From an uncultured Eubacteriales bacterium (GTDB lineage: Bacteria > Bacillota > Clostridia > Oscillospirales > Oscillospiraceae), in the NCBI GenBank assembly GCA_900317425.1, contig ONGR01000008.1, forward strand, positions 43,224-107,223: 64,000 nt of DNA. Reading direction: 5' to 3'. Positions 50,206-58,429 of this stretch are shown one piece after another. The notes under the pieces were generated by a model. The model saw only the letters and a list, made by a program, of their open reading frames with translations, ran no database searches and was not told the DNA's origin. The number at the start of each line of letters is the position of its first letter. The first letter of the stretch is position 1. A program made the position numbers and the translations under genes.

Positions 50206-51264
50206 TCAGTCGATCTTGCCCCGGGCGTGGAGCACGTCGTCCTGGGTGATGGTCATCAGGTCCTCCCGGGTGATATTTTCCATCTGGGCCAGGCGGTTGT
50301 TCTGCTGGACCAGGATGTTCTCAAAGATATTGCGGACGCCGCGGCCGTTGCCGAAGGTCTCCGGGTCCACGTTCTCCTCCTCGATATAATCCCGCACCAG
50401 ATCCTCCACGCCGTCGGAAAGGGTGTAGAAGCCCTTCTTGCACTGCATCTTGAAAATGCCCATCATCTCGTCGGTGGTGTAGTCGGCAAACTCCAGAAAG
50501 CGGTTGAACCGGGATTCCAGACCGGGGTTGGAGTGGATAAACTTCTTCATCAGCTCCGTATAGCCCGCCACGATGACCACCAGATCGTCACGGTGGTCCT
50601 CCATGGCCTTGAGTACGGTGTCGATGGCCTCCTGGCCGAAGTCGTTCTCGCTGCGGCCGTTGAGGGCGTAGGCCTCGTCGATGAACAGCACGCCGCCCAT
50701 GGCCTTTTCGATGACCTTGGAGGTCTTGATGGCGGTCTGGCCCACGTAGCCGGCCACCAGGCCGCTGCGGTCCACCTCCACCAGCTGACCCTTGGACAGG
50801 ATGCCCAGGGAGCAGTAGATCCGGGCCATGAGCCGGGCGATCATGGTCTTGCCGGTGCCGGGGTTGCCGGTGAACACCATGTGGAGAGACATATCGGTGG
50901 TGGGCAGGTCGTGCTCCCGGCGGAGCTTATAGACCTGGACCATGTTGATGAGGTTGCGGACCTCCTCCTTGATGGCGTCCAGGCCGATGTAGCTGTCCAG
51001 TTCCGCCTTCAGATCCTCGATCTTCTCCGGCGGGAACTCCTCCTCCCGGACCTCCGGCTCCTTGTCCTTGCCGTCGGCGGTGGGGGGCTGATCCTTCTTG
51101 GCGTCACCTGCGCCGGTCTCGCCGGAGGCGGTGCTGTCGGACTTCTTGCCGATGTTGGCAAAGGGGGTGCCCCAGAAGTCGGTGTCCATGCGCTTGAGGC
51201 TGTTCTCCGTCATGGAGCGGATGACCTCCAGCTGCTGCAGAATGATGGAATCTTTCTTGTCCAT
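50206..51264 (-). CDS. AAA family ATPase, SpoVK/CbbX-like
   Basis: A 352-residue ATPase. After a charged low-complexity linker (about residues 40-75) comes the AAA core: Walker A FTGNPGTGKTMIARL, Walker B GVLFIDEAYAL, sensor region VVIVAGYTELMKKFI, Arg finger NPGLESRFNRF, and a C-terminal lid with NGRGVRNIFENIL. This is the CbbX/SpoVK group, whose sporulation member acts in spore maturation. It starts at ATG 51264 after AAGGAGAG. Neighbours give no direct link to sporulation, so a general remodelling role is possible. Confidence 0.9.
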   Translation of the reverse strand: MDKKDSIILQQLEVIRSMTENSLKRMDTDFWGTPFANIGKKSDSTASGETGAGDAKKDQPPTADGKDKEPEVREEEFPPEKIEDLKAELDSYIGLDAIKEEVRNLINMVQVYKLRREHDLPTTDMSLHMVFTGNPGTGKTMIARLMARIYCSLGILSKGQLVEVDRSGLVAGYVGQTAIKTSKVIEKAMGGVLFIDEAYALNGRSENDFGQEAIDTVLKAMEDHRDDLVVIVAGYTELMKKFIHSNPGLESRFNRFLEFADYTTDEMMGIFKMQCKKGFYTLSDGVEDLVRDYIEEENVDPETFGNGRGVRNIFENILVQQNNRLAQMENITREDLMTITQDDVLHARGKID

Positions 51265-51293
51265 ATGATGCTCTCCTTATCGGATGTTTTTTC

Positions 51294-51806
51294 TCAATGA
51301 AACAGGGGCAGATGGGCCGTGGCCCGGATCAGCAGACTCACCACAAAGCCGGTGAGGGCGCCGGTGAACAGGGCGATGACCAGCAGGAAGGGGAGGTAGC
51401 CAATGACCATGGTGCTGCCCAGAGTGATGACGGCGGCGGCGATCTGCCCCACATTGTGGGCTGCGGCACCACCGATGGATACGCCGTAGAGGGACAGGCC
51501 GCGGCAGCGCTTCAGCGCGATCATGACGGCCATGGCGCAGAGTCCGCCCAGCAGGGAAAAGAGCAGGGACGACACGTTCCCGGCAAAAAGTCCGCCCAGC
51601 AGACATCGGACCGACAGAATGGCCAGAGCCGCCGGGGCGTCCAGCTGGTACAGGGCGAACATGGTGACGATATTGGCCAGACCCAGCTTGACGCCGGGGA
51701 GGGGGATCAGTACCGTGATGGGAAAGAGATTTTCCAGGGTGCTCAGCCCCAGAGCCAGGGCCGCCAGCACGGCACACAGGGCAATTCTTTTGGTTTTTCC
51801 GTTCAT
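51294..51806 (-). CDS. Gx transporter family membrane protein
   Basis: A 170-residue membrane protein with five to six helices. It has the typical N-terminus RIALCAVLAALALGLSTLEN and the substrate-binding stretch PLPGVKLGLANIVTMFALY, as in the Gx transporter family (annotated as heptaprenyl diphosphate synthase component I in older records). The longer frame to 51932 overlaps the preceding gene; ATG 51806 fits the family start. It follows the NusG-II gene, an arrangement common beside ApbE genes in clostridia. Confidence 0.85.
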   Translation of the reverse strand: MNGKTKRIALCAVLAALALGLSTLENLFPITVLIPLPGVKLGLANIVTMFALYQLDAPAALAILSVRCLLGGLFAGNVSSLLFSLLGGLCAMAVMIALKRCRGLSLYGVSIGGAAAHNVGQIAAAVITLGSTMVIGYLPFLLVIALFTGALTGFVVSLLIRATAHLPLFH

Positions 51807-51817
51807 ATCGCCGCCCC

Positions 51818-52222
51818 CTATCCTACGACCAGATCGGGGCCGCTGCCGCCGCTCTCCAGATGGATCACGATCCGCGCCGGAAGACAGACGATGGATTGCC
51901 CCGCCCGGCTGATGGCACCGGAATGGACGCAATCCTGCCCGGGACAGTCGCTGTCAAGGACTTGCACTTGCCCCTCTTTGACCTCCAGAGTCAGAGTGTG
52001 GCCGTTGCCGGTATAGGTGTGGACCCCTTCAAAACCGGCCAGCGGCACCCGGTCGGCCACCTGACCGTCCACCGTCACCACGCAGGTGAGGGGCTGATCG
52101 GCAGAGGCTTTGGGGCCGTAGAAAAAGACGGACACCAGAACCCCCAGCAGTACCACGACGGCCACGACCGCCGCGTCCCAGGGGGTGGGGCGGGTCTTAA
52201 CGGGAGATGGGTTGGAAGACAT
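51818..52222 (-). CDS. NusG domain II-containing protein
   Basis: A 134-residue protein with one N-terminal membrane helix (WDAAVVAVVVLLGVLVSVFFY) and an extracytoplasmic NusG-II-like beta domain containing the Cys pair DSDCPGQDCVHSGAISRAGQSIVCLPARIVI. Such proteins accompany ApbE and Gx transporter genes in flavinylation-linked loci. It overlaps the end of apbE by 26 bp, so the start at ATG 52222 with AGGAGG upstream is coupled to it. Confidence 0.88.
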   Translation of the reverse strand: MSSNPSPVKTRPTPWDAAVVAVVVLLGVLVSVFFYGPKASADQPLTCVVTVDGQVADRVPLAGFEGVHTYTGNGHTLTLEVKEGQVQVLDSDCPGQDCVHSGAISRAGQSIVCLPARIVIHLESGGSGPDLVVG

Positions 52223-53219
52223 AGGAGGAACCCTCCTGTTCGGAAATGTTGCCGGCGAGACCGGGGGTATAGAGCAGACGGCCGTCGGCGGTGATGAGCA
52301 CCATGTCGAAGGCGGTGCTGCCCGATGAATATCCCGCCCAGAAATCCACTGCGCCCGCCTCACCCATGACGTAGAGGGCGGTGGAGTAAGCGTCGGCCCG
52401 GGTACCGTCGGGGCAGACCACCGTCACCGACAGCAGATCGCTCTCGGCGGGGCGACCGGTTTTGGGATCGATAATGTGCTGATAGACCGTGCCGTCCGGC
52501 GCGGTGAAGTAGCGCTGATAGCCGCCGGAGGTGACGGCAAAGGTATCCCGCAGCTGCAAAAGACAGGCGTAGCCGTCGCCGCGGGGATCCTGCACGGCCA
52601 CGCTCCAGGGCTTGCCGTCGGGCCGGCTGCCGCAGACGTAGACGTTGCCACCCAGAGACGCCGTGCCGCTGGTGACGCCGCTTTCGGCGAACACGGCGGC
52701 CACACGGTCACTGGCATAGCCCTTGGCGATGCCGCCCAGGTCGATGGCACAGCCCTCGTCCAGGGTGACGGCGGAGCCGTCCACGTGGGCGTGTCCGCTC
52801 CCCACCAGAGGCAGCAGGGCGTCGATCTCCGGCTGGGAGGGGACGCAGGGGCTGTCGCTGTTGATGGCCCAGAGGTCCACCAGCGGGGCAATGGTGACGT
52901 CGAAGGCGCCGCCCGTCTCACCGCTGTATGCCAGAGCCCGTTCGATCAGGGCGACGGCCTCGGGGCTGATGTCGGTTGTATCGCCGTGGTTGATGCGCCA
53001 GATCTCGCTGCCCTCCCGGGTGCGGGAGAGAAGGGCCTCCAGCCGATTGATCTCGCGGCCGGCCTCGGTAAGGGCCTGCTCGGCGTTGTCACCGTAAGCC
53101 ACCAGCGTCATGTAGGTGTCCATGGCAAAGAGGTCGGTCTTCACCGGCTTAGGGGCGCCGCAGGCGGTGAGCGACAGGGCCAGCGCGCAGGCCGCCAGCA
53201 TGCAGAGAAGCCGCTTCAT
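52197..53219 (-). CDS. apbE: FAD:protein FMN transferase ApbE, lipoprotein
   Basis: A 340-residue exported enzyme that attaches FMN to Thr residues of target proteins. The signal peptide ends in the lipobox LTAC. The family motifs are FAMDTYMTLVAYG, the FAD-site segment ETGGAFDVTIAPLVDLW, GCAIDLGGIAKGYASDRV, SLGGNVYVCG, YFTAPDGTVYQHIIDPKTGRP and RADAYSTALYVMG. ATG 53219 overlaps the recR stop (TGATG). A target with FMN-binding domains is not in the window. Confidence 0.94.
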   Translation of the reverse strand: MKRLLCMLAACALALSLTACGAPKPVKTDLFAMDTYMTLVAYGDNAEQALTEAGREINRLEALLSRTREGSEIWRINHGDTTDISPEAVALIERALAYSGETGGAFDVTIAPLVDLWAINSDSPCVPSQPEIDALLPLVGSGHAHVDGSAVTLDEGCAIDLGGIAKGYASDRVAAVFAESGVTSGTASLGGNVYVCGSRPDGKPWSVAVQDPRGDGYACLLQLRDTFAVTSGGYQRYFTAPDGTVYQHIIDPKTGRPAESDLLSVTVVCPDGTRADAYSTALYVMGEAGAVDFWAGYSSGSTAFDMVLITADGRLLYTPGLAGNISEQEGSSYVFQPISR

Positions 53220-53818
53220 CACAGCTCCTGCCGCCCGGCCAGGGCCCTCATCAGCGTGGCGTCGTCGGCGAATTCCAGATGTCCGCCCACGGGGATGCCG
53301 TAGGCCAGCCGGGTGACCTTGACGCCGAAGGGCTTGAGCAGACGGGCGATGTAAAGGGCGGTGGCTTCACCCTCTGTATCGGGGTTGGTGGCCATGATGA
53401 CCTCCTCGATGCCGCCGGCGGCCACCCGGTCCAGCAGGGACTTGATGTGGAGATCGTCGGGCCCCACGTGGTTCATGGGGCTGAGGACGCCGTGGAGCAC
53501 GTGGTAGTGACCGTTGAACTCCCGGGAGCGCTCCATGGCGATGACGTCGCGGCTGTCAGCCACCACGCAGATGACGCTGCCGTCCCGCTTGGGGGAGGCG
53601 CAGATGGGGCACAGACCGCCCTCGGTGAGATTCTGGCACACGGGGCACAACGTCACGCTCTTCTTGGCGGCCACGATGGCGTCGGCGAATTCCTGGGCCT
53701 CCTCCATGGGCAGGTCCAGCACGTGGAAGGCCAGACGCTGGGCGCTCTTACTGCCAATGCCCGGCAGGCGGGCAAATTGTTCCACCAGCTTTTCCAGCGG
53801 TGCAGGGAAGTATTCCAT
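53219..53818 (-). CDS. recR: Recombination mediator RecR
   Basis: A 199-residue protein for recombinational repair. The N-terminal helix-hairpin-helix is ARLPGIGSKSAQRLAFHVL, the zinc finger is CPVCQNLTEGGLCPIC, and the Toprim region runs from ICVVADSRDVIAMERS to EEVIMATNPDTEGEATALYI. The C-terminal Walker-like segment is RLAYGIPVGGHLEFADDATL. Length and order are standard. It usually follows dnaX, which is not present here; instead it follows rpe by 4 bp. Confidence 0.97.
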   Translation of the reverse strand: MEYFPAPLEKLVEQFARLPGIGSKSAQRLAFHVLDLPMEEAQEFADAIVAAKKSVTLCPVCQNLTEGGLCPICASPKRDGSVICVVADSRDVIAMERSREFNGHYHVLHGVLSPMNHVGPDDLHIKSLLDRVAAGGIEEVIMATNPDTEGEATALYIARLLKPFGVKVTRLAYGIPVGGHLEFADDATLMRALAGRQEL

Positions 53819-53822
53819 GGCC

Positions 53823-54467
53823 TTAACCTCTCAACTCCTGAATTCTGGCCGGGATGTCCGCCGCCTTATACACGGCGCTGCCGGCCACCAGCACGTTGGC
53901 GCCGGAGGCCACGCACACCTTGGCGGTGACGGGATCCACGCCGCCGTCCACCTCCAGCTCGCAGCCGGGGTTCATGGCGTCGATGTACTGACGGATCTGG
54001 GCTACCTTGGGCATCATGTCGGCCATGAACTTCTGGCCGCCGAAGCCCGGCTCCACCGTCATCACCAGGATGATATCCACCTCGTCGATGAAGGGCAGCA
54101 CGGCGCTGGCCGGGGTTTTGGGCTTCACCACCACGCCGGGACGCTTGCCCTTGGCCCGGATCTTGGCAATGGCCGCGTGGATGTTCTCCTCCGTGTCGGC
54201 CTCCACGTGACAGGTGACCAGATCGGCGCCGGCATCGCAGAACTGCTCCACGTAGCGCACCGGGCGGTCGATCATCAGGTGTACGTCCAGCGGCAGATCC
54301 GTCACGGGGCGGATGGACTTGACCACCGGGATACCGATGGAGATATTGGGCACGAACAGGCCGTCCATCACGTCCACGTGGACGTAGTCGGCGGTGGAGA
54401 TGGCTTCGATGTCCCGCTGCAGATTGGCAAAATCCGCGGAGAGGATGGAGGGGGAGATCTTGATCAT
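53823..54467 (-). CDS. rpe: Ribulose-phosphate 3-epimerase
   Basis: A 214-residue TIM-barrel enzyme interconverting ribulose-5-phosphate and xylulose-5-phosphate. Motifs are ISPSILSADFANLQRDI, YVHVDVMDGLFVPNISIG, DVHLMIDRPVRY, ILVMTVEPGFGGQKF and LEVDGGVDPVTAK, with the metal-binding His and Asp residues all present. It is the first gene of a long reverse-strand run and has an unusual structured leader of about 190 nt. Confidence 0.96.
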   Translation of the reverse strand: MIKISPSILSADFANLQRDIEAISTADYVHVDVMDGLFVPNISIGIPVVKSIRPVTDLPLDVHLMIDRPVRYVEQFCDAGADLVTCHVEADTEENIHAAIAKIRAKGKRPGVVVKPKTPASAVLPFIDEVDIILVMTVEPGFGGQKFMADMMPKVAQIRQYIDAMNPGCELEVDGGVDPVTAKVCVASGANVLVAGSAVYKAADIPARIQELRG

Positions 54468-54660
54468 GGCGTGAAGTCCTTTCGTGAAAGTATAGAGCGC
54501 ACCGCCGCCGGCCCTGCGGCATAGGATACGATAAGCGGTGCGGGCGGATCAGATGACGACCACGCAGCGCTGTTTGCCCCGGCCGGCCGCCGGTGCGCCG
54601 CTTTTCAGATAGGGGTCGGCGGGCAGTTGCCTGCCGGCCCCGTGTGTGCATAAATATACT
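54468..54660 (-). promoter_or_regulatory. Long GC-rich leader of rpe
   Basis: Transcription from the promoter at 54666-54694 would start near 54660 and leave about 190 nt of leader. It contains GGCCGG-type stems (GGCCGGCAGGCAACTGCC and CCGGCGGCCGGCCGG). I could not match it to a known riboswitch. One reading frame inside ends ...RGKQRCVVVI but has no start codon, so a leader peptide is not supported. Confidence 0.45.
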
Positions 54661-54665
54661 CATAT

Positions 54666-54694
54666 ATTATACCAATCCCACCGGCCGATTGCAA
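54666..54694 (-). promoter_or_regulatory. Promoter of the rpe operon
   Basis: On the minus strand TTGCAA (54689-54694), 17 bp, TATAAT (54666-54671). Confidence 0.85.
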
Positions 54695-54764
54695 CGGATA
54701 AAGCGGAAAAGTGGCGGCAGCCGGGAGAAAAAGTGTCCAATTTGTTAATTTTGTGGGGGCCCTC

Positions 54765-54793
54765 TTTACGACTGTTCCGTTTTTTTGTAAAAT
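54765..54793 (+). promoter_or_regulatory. Putative promoter of the zinc-ribbon membrane protein
   Basis: TTTACG (54765-54770), 17 bp, TAAAAT (54788-54793) with TG before the -10. Confidence 0.55.
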
Positions 54794-54827
54794 ACACGTA
54801 TGTTATCCGTGAAGGAGAAGCAGCCCT

Positions 54828-55253
54828 ATGAACGTCTTTCAGCGAATCGGCAACGCCCTGTCCCGATTCATGTACGGCCGCAACGGCCCGGATCAGCTGG
54901 GCCTGTGCATGATCTGGCTGATCATCATACTGAATCTGGTGAATGTCTTCGTGCACCACGGGATCGCCGGAGCCATCCTCAACGTGGTGGCGATGGCCTT
55001 GGCGGTGTGCACCATCTACCGCATCTTTTCCCGCAATCTCTATAAGCGCCGGGGAGAGAACGCCGCTTTCCTCAACAAGATCTGGTACCCCGTCTGCCGC
55101 CGCTTTACCGATGCCCGGACCCGGGCCCGGGACAAGGATCACAAGTACTTTACCTGTCCGGACTGCCACGCGGTGTGCCGGGTGCCCCGGGGCAAGGGGA
55201 ACATCGTCATCACCTGTCCCCGCTGCGGCAATCAGATCCGCGGCAAGAGCTGA
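54828..55253 (+). CDS. Membrane protein with C-terminal zinc ribbon
   Basis: A 141-residue protein. Two hydrophobic helices (LGLCMIWLIIILNLVNVFV and IAGAILNVVAMALAVCTIY) precede a basic stretch with FSRNLYKRRGENAAFLNKI, and the C-terminus is a zinc ribbon, FTCPDCHAVCRVPRGKGNIVITCPRCG. This architecture is frequent in clostridial proteins of unknown function. GAAGGAGAAG precedes the ATG. It is monocistronic. Confidence 0.85.
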   Translation: MNVFQRIGNALSRFMYGRNGPDQLGLCMIWLIIILNLVNVFVHHGIAGAILNVVAMALAVCTIYRIFSRNLYKRRGENAAFLNKIWYPVCRRFTDARTRARDKDHKYFTCPDCHAVCRVPRGKGNIVITCPRCGNQIRGKS

Positions 55254-55264
55254 ATGAGACATAA

Positions 55265-55300
55265 CAAAAACGCCTCGCTGTCAAGCGAGGCGTTTTTCTG
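55265..55300 (+). terminator. Terminator after the zinc-ribbon gene
   Basis: AAAACGCCTCGCT pairs with AGCGAGGCGTTTT around GTCA, followed by further Ts. The A run serves the convergent peptidase gene. Confidence 0.88.
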
Positions 55301-55315
55301 TGCGTGCTTTCGATT

Positions 55316-56245
55316 TTACTCGTCGATGACCCGGCTGGCGAAGAGATAGCAGGAGGCGTAGTAGCTCTCGTAGATGGAGCTGATGGTGACGCCCTGGCTG
55401 CAGCTGGCGTGGATGAACTGCCCGCCGCCCAGATAGATACCCACGTGGCTGATGCCGCCTCCGGTGTTGAAGAATACCAGATCACCGGGCTGACGCTCGG
55501 CATCGGACACGGGGCGGGTGGCGTGGTACTGGTCGATGCAGCCGTGGGCGAGGGAGTAGCCGAACTGCCGGAACACCATCATGGTGAAGCCGGAGCAGTC
55601 GATGCCGGAATAGCTGGTGCCGCCGTAGACATAGGGGGTGCCCAGATAGGTGTAGGCGTACTGGACCACGTCCTCCACGATCATGCGGGTGGCATAGGTG
55701 CCAGCGTAATCATCGTAATGCACGGTCTGGCAGTCGTCTGCGCTGACGTAACCGGTGGTACCGCAGAACTCCACCCGGTACCAGCCGTTTTTGGCGTCCA
55801 GCAGGTGGGCCACCTTGCCGCTGTGCAGCGTGCGGAGCACGGCGCCGTCGGGCTCGGCGCAGATATTCATGGAGTCGGCAGCGACCTTCACGCCGTCGTA
55901 CTGCACCAGCAGGGCGGCGTCAGCGGCGGCCTCCGCCACGACCTCGGCCTCGGCGGTTTCCTTGGCCTGCTGCTGCTCCTGCCGGACCACCAGCGCCTGG
56001 GTGGACAGCTGGGTCAGGGAGAGCTGTTCCTCGCTCTCCAGCATGCCCAGGTCGATGGGCAGCTGCAGATTGGTATCCATGGCGATGGCGGAGCCGGTGC
56101 TCACGCCGGAGGCGGCCAGCGTCTCCACGGCGGCGGAATAGCAGCGGCTGCTGTCCTCCGCGGCGGGCTCGTCGGCCCGGACCACCACAAAACTGGAGAG
56201 GATCATGGACAGCGCCAGAAACAGGCAGCAAACTTTTCTTGACAT
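55316..56245 (-). CDS. Secreted NlpC/P60 peptidase with SH3-like domain
   Basis: A 309-residue exported cell-wall hydrolase. The signal peptide is VCCLFLALSMILSSFVVVRA. A linker rich in Ala and Glu is followed by an SH3_3-type domain (DSMNICAEPDGAVLRTLHSG, NGWYRVEFCGTTGYVSADDC) and the C40 peptidase domain, with the catalytic Cys in GIDCSGFTMMVF, His in ISHVGIYLGGG and the third residue in FIHASCSQG. It cuts peptidoglycan stem peptides. AAAGGA precedes the ATG. Confidence 0.93.
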   Translation of the reverse strand: MSRKVCCLFLALSMILSSFVVVRADEPAAEDSSRCYSAAVETLAASGVSTGSAIAMDTNLQLPIDLGMLESEEQLSLTQLSTQALVVRQEQQQAKETAEAEVVAEAAADAALLVQYDGVKVAADSMNICAEPDGAVLRTLHSGKVAHLLDAKNGWYRVEFCGTTGYVSADDCQTVHYDDYAGTYATRMIVEDVVQYAYTYLGTPYVYGGTSYSGIDCSGFTMMVFRQFGYSLAHGCIDQYHATRPVSDAERQPGDLVFFNTGGGISHVGIYLGGGQFIHASCSQGVTISSIYESYYASCYLFASRVIDE

Positions 56246-56588
56246 ATATCGGTTTCCTTTCGGGATCAGGCTTTTTCAATCCGAGAGAGAGTATAACACA
56301 ACTCTTTCAAAAAAGCTACAGAAAAATTACAAAATAATAACAAAATTTTCGGATTGGTAAAAAATGAGGCTGTCCGCTTGGAGAATATCCACAAAAACAC
56401 GACACAAATTGAAGAGAATCATCCTGTGTTTTGAGAGAAAAAGGGAGGAATCCAGAACAATATCGGTTGATTACCATGCGAAGCAGGCACGCGGAGCAGA
56501 TGGCAGGAATTTGGAACAAGCCGTCGGGAATACACATGATTTCGGAGGGACGGCGCCGCAGGCGTCGGTGTGTGAAAGGAGAACGGGT
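56246..56588. other. Divergent intergenic region, AT-rich
   Basis: About 340 bp between the peptidase and symporter genes. The left part (56290-56370) is strongly AT-rich and probably carries the peptidase promoter (TATACT on the minus strand near 56290). A weak upstream extension of the symporter frame begins at 56364 but lacks coding character. No RNA gene is recognised. Confidence 0.5.
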
Positions 56589-57869
56589 ATGAAACGATTC
56601 CTCAAAAACAACGTATTCCTATGCTGTATGCTGCTGGGCATCATACTGGGCTGTCTGGCGGGGGCCATCTGGCCGGTGGTGCTGGACGGCAACGGCAACG
56701 TGGTGTCGAAGGGCGCCACAGGTCTGGAGTTCCTGGGCACGGTGTTCATCAACATGATGTTCTGTGTGGTGGTGCCCATGGTGTTTTTCTCCATCGCCTC
56801 GGCCATCGCCAACATGGCCGGCGTAAAGCGGGCCGGCAAGCTGATGGGCACCACCATCGTTACCTTCCTGGCGACAGCGGCCATCGCCGGGGTGCTGATG
56901 TACGTGGTGTGCCGGATCTTCCCCCTGGTCAGCGGGCAGTATACGGCGGCGGAGGGGGAGGTCGGAGAGACCCTTGGCGCGACGGATATGATCGTCAACT
57001 TCTTTACCAAGCCTGATTTTACGGAGCTGTTCAGCCGCCGGGCCATTCTGCCCCTGATCGTGGCGGCGGTGCTGTTCGGCTTCGGCGTGCAGCTTGCCGG
57101 CGGCAAGGAGACGAAAACGGCACGGCTGATGGAGGATATCACCGCCTGCATCATGAAGACGGTGAAGATCATCACCTACTACGCACCCATCGGATTTTTC
57201 GGCTTTTTTGCGTCGCTCGTGGCCAGCTACGGCCCTCAGCTCATCGGTGACTACAGCCGCACGCTGCTGATCTATTACATCATGTGCTTTGCCTACGTGC
57301 TGATCTTCTTCCCGCTCTACGCCCGGTTCGGCGGCGGAAAGGGCGCCGAGAAGGTGATGATGCGCAAGCTGTTCCGCCCGGCGGCCATGGCCTTCGGCAG
57401 CTGCTCCTCAGTGGCCACCATCCCCACCAATATCGAGGTGTCGGAGGAGACCGGCATCAGCAAGGACGTGACGGATATCGTCCTGCCCCTGGGCGCCACC
57501 ATGCACATGGACGGCTCGGCCATGTCCGCCATCATCAAGGTGGCGTTCCTGTTCGGCATCTTCGGCCAGAGCTTCGGCACCGGCAAAGCCATTCTGGCCA
57601 TCATCGTGGCGGTGTTCTCCTCGGTGGCCATGTCCGGCATCCCTGGCGGGGGAGGGACGGGAGAGCTGGTGATCTGCACCATCTTCTTCCCGGATCAGCT
57701 GGCGATCGCCTATCCCATCGCCATCGCCCTGGGCAATCTGGTGGACCCGCCCGCCACCATGGTCAACGCGGCGGGGGACTACGTGGTGTCCTTCATCGTC
57801 AGCCGCTACGTGGACGGCAGGGACTGGCTGCAGAAGCGTCTTTGCGCCGGGGAATATGAGAAAAGCTGA
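56589..57869 (+). CDS. Dicarboxylate/amino acid:cation symporter (DAACS family)
   Basis: A 426-residue membrane symporter. The DAACS signatures are visible: FLGTVFINMMFCVVVPMVFFSIASAI in the first half, then the re-entrant-loop motif AFGSCSSVATIPTNIEVSEE (serine-rich loop), LPLGATMHMDGSAM and SGIPGGGGTGELV, and IALGNLVDPPATMVNAAGD in place of the more usual DR-x-T-x-x-N. The Arg/Thr variation suggests a substrate other than aspartate, for example serine/threonine or a dicarboxylate. ATG 56589 follows AAAGGAGAA. It is monocistronic and lies just before tRNA-Leu. Confidence 0.92.
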   Translation: MKRFLKNNVFLCCMLLGIILGCLAGAIWPVVLDGNGNVVSKGATGLEFLGTVFINMMFCVVVPMVFFSIASAIANMAGVKRAGKLMGTTIVTFLATAAIAGVLMYVVCRIFPLVSGQYTAAEGEVGETLGATDMIVNFFTKPDFTELFSRRAILPLIVAAVLFGFGVQLAGGKETKTARLMEDITACIMKTVKIITYYAPIGFFGFFASLVASYGPQLIGDYSRTLLIYYIMCFAYVLIFFPLYARFGGGKGAEKVMMRKLFRPAAMAFGSCSSVATIPTNIEVSEETGISKDVTDIVLPLGATMHMDGSAMSAIIKVAFLFGIFGQSFGTGKAILAIIVAVFSSVAMSGIPGGGGTGELVICTIFFPDQLAIAYPIAIALGNLVDPPATMVNAAGDYVVSFIVSRYVDGRDWLQKRLCAGEYEKS

Positions 57870-57898
57870 CCGTCCTGCGAAAAATGTAAAATTTGTAC

Positions 57899-57927
57899 TT
57901 GACAAACGGCGTCAACGTGCTTATAAT
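57899..57927 (+). promoter_or_regulatory. Promoter of tRNA-Leu
   Basis: A perfect TTGACA (57899-57904), 17 bp, TATAAT (57922-57927). Confidence 0.92.
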
Positions 57928-57947
57928 AGCATCTGTTGAACGCACAT

Positions 57948-58035
57948 GCGCGAGTGGTGGAATTGGCAGACTCGCTAGATTCAGGTTCTAGTGTCCATTA
58001 CGGACGTGCGGGTTCAAGTCCCGCCTCGCGCACCA
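57948..58035 (+). tRNA. tRNA-Leu (anticodon CAG)
   Basis: An 88-nt class II tRNA: acceptor GCGCGAG with CTCGCGC, anticodon stem CTAGA/TCTAG with loop TTCAGGT (anticodon CAG), a long variable arm TGTCCATTACGGAC, T arm GCGGG-TTCAAGT-CCCGC and encoded CCA. It reads CUG, a frequent codon here. Confidence 0.96.
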
Positions 58036-58074
58036 AAAAAGACAGACGCCTTTTGGCGTCTGTCTTTTTTTTCG
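58036..58074 (+). terminator. Terminator of tRNA-Leu
   Basis: AGACAGACGCC pairs with GGCGTCTGTCT around TTTT, followed by T8. Confidence 0.88.
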
Positions 58075-58165
58075 TTAAGGAGCGGGACTTGAAACGAGCT
58101 CCGGTCTTGCGCGAGCGGTCAGCGAGCAGCAAGACCGGGAGTGAGATGCCGGTGGCATGTCACGT

Positions 58166-58376
58166 CAGCGAGAGGAAAGTCCCGCCTCGCGTATTGCGCA
58201 GCGAGAGGAAAGTCCCGCCGGTCTCCGCCCGCGAGCAGCGCGAGCGGCTGCGGAGACAAGTGCCCTTGGGGTACGCCGAGCGCGCCTATGGGGAACAGAT
58301 TGCCGCGTCAGGCTTACGCCCTCCTCGCAATGACGGGGAAAAGCGGCTGTTGCGTAAATGAGTGGAAAGTCCCGCC
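58166..58376 (+). repeat. Dispersed repeat CAGCGAGAGGAAAGTCCCGCC and derivatives
   Basis: Two identical 21-bp copies (58166-58186 and 58199-58219; the first 20 bases are CAGCGAGAGGAAAGTCCCGC) and one partial copy GGAAAGTCCCGCC (58364-58376) lie downstream of tRNA-Leu. Their AAGTCCCGCC part, and in the first copy also the following TCGCG, equals the T arm and acceptor end of tRNA-Leu. Confidence 0.75.
58298..58334 (+). repeat. REP-like palindromic element
   Basis: GATTGCCGCGTCAGGCTTACGCC followed by CTCCTCGCAATGAC can fold with ATTGC/GCAAT and GGC/GCC pairs. The pattern ATTGCCGCGTC...CTCGCAATGAC is a widespread intergenic palindrome in clostridial and other genomes. The 58074-58429 stretch contains only these repeats and no supported gene. 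Confidence 0.6.
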
Positions 58377-58429
58377 TGCTTCTTTTACACCGCCGAACTC
58401 CCCTCGGCATAGGCTGTGGGGGAGATGAT

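Noticed and set aside
54551-54663. A leader peptide in the rpe 5' region ending CVVVI
   Set aside because: The frame has no start codon before an upstream stop, and the ATG-started alternative frame has an arginine-rich composition without coding character.
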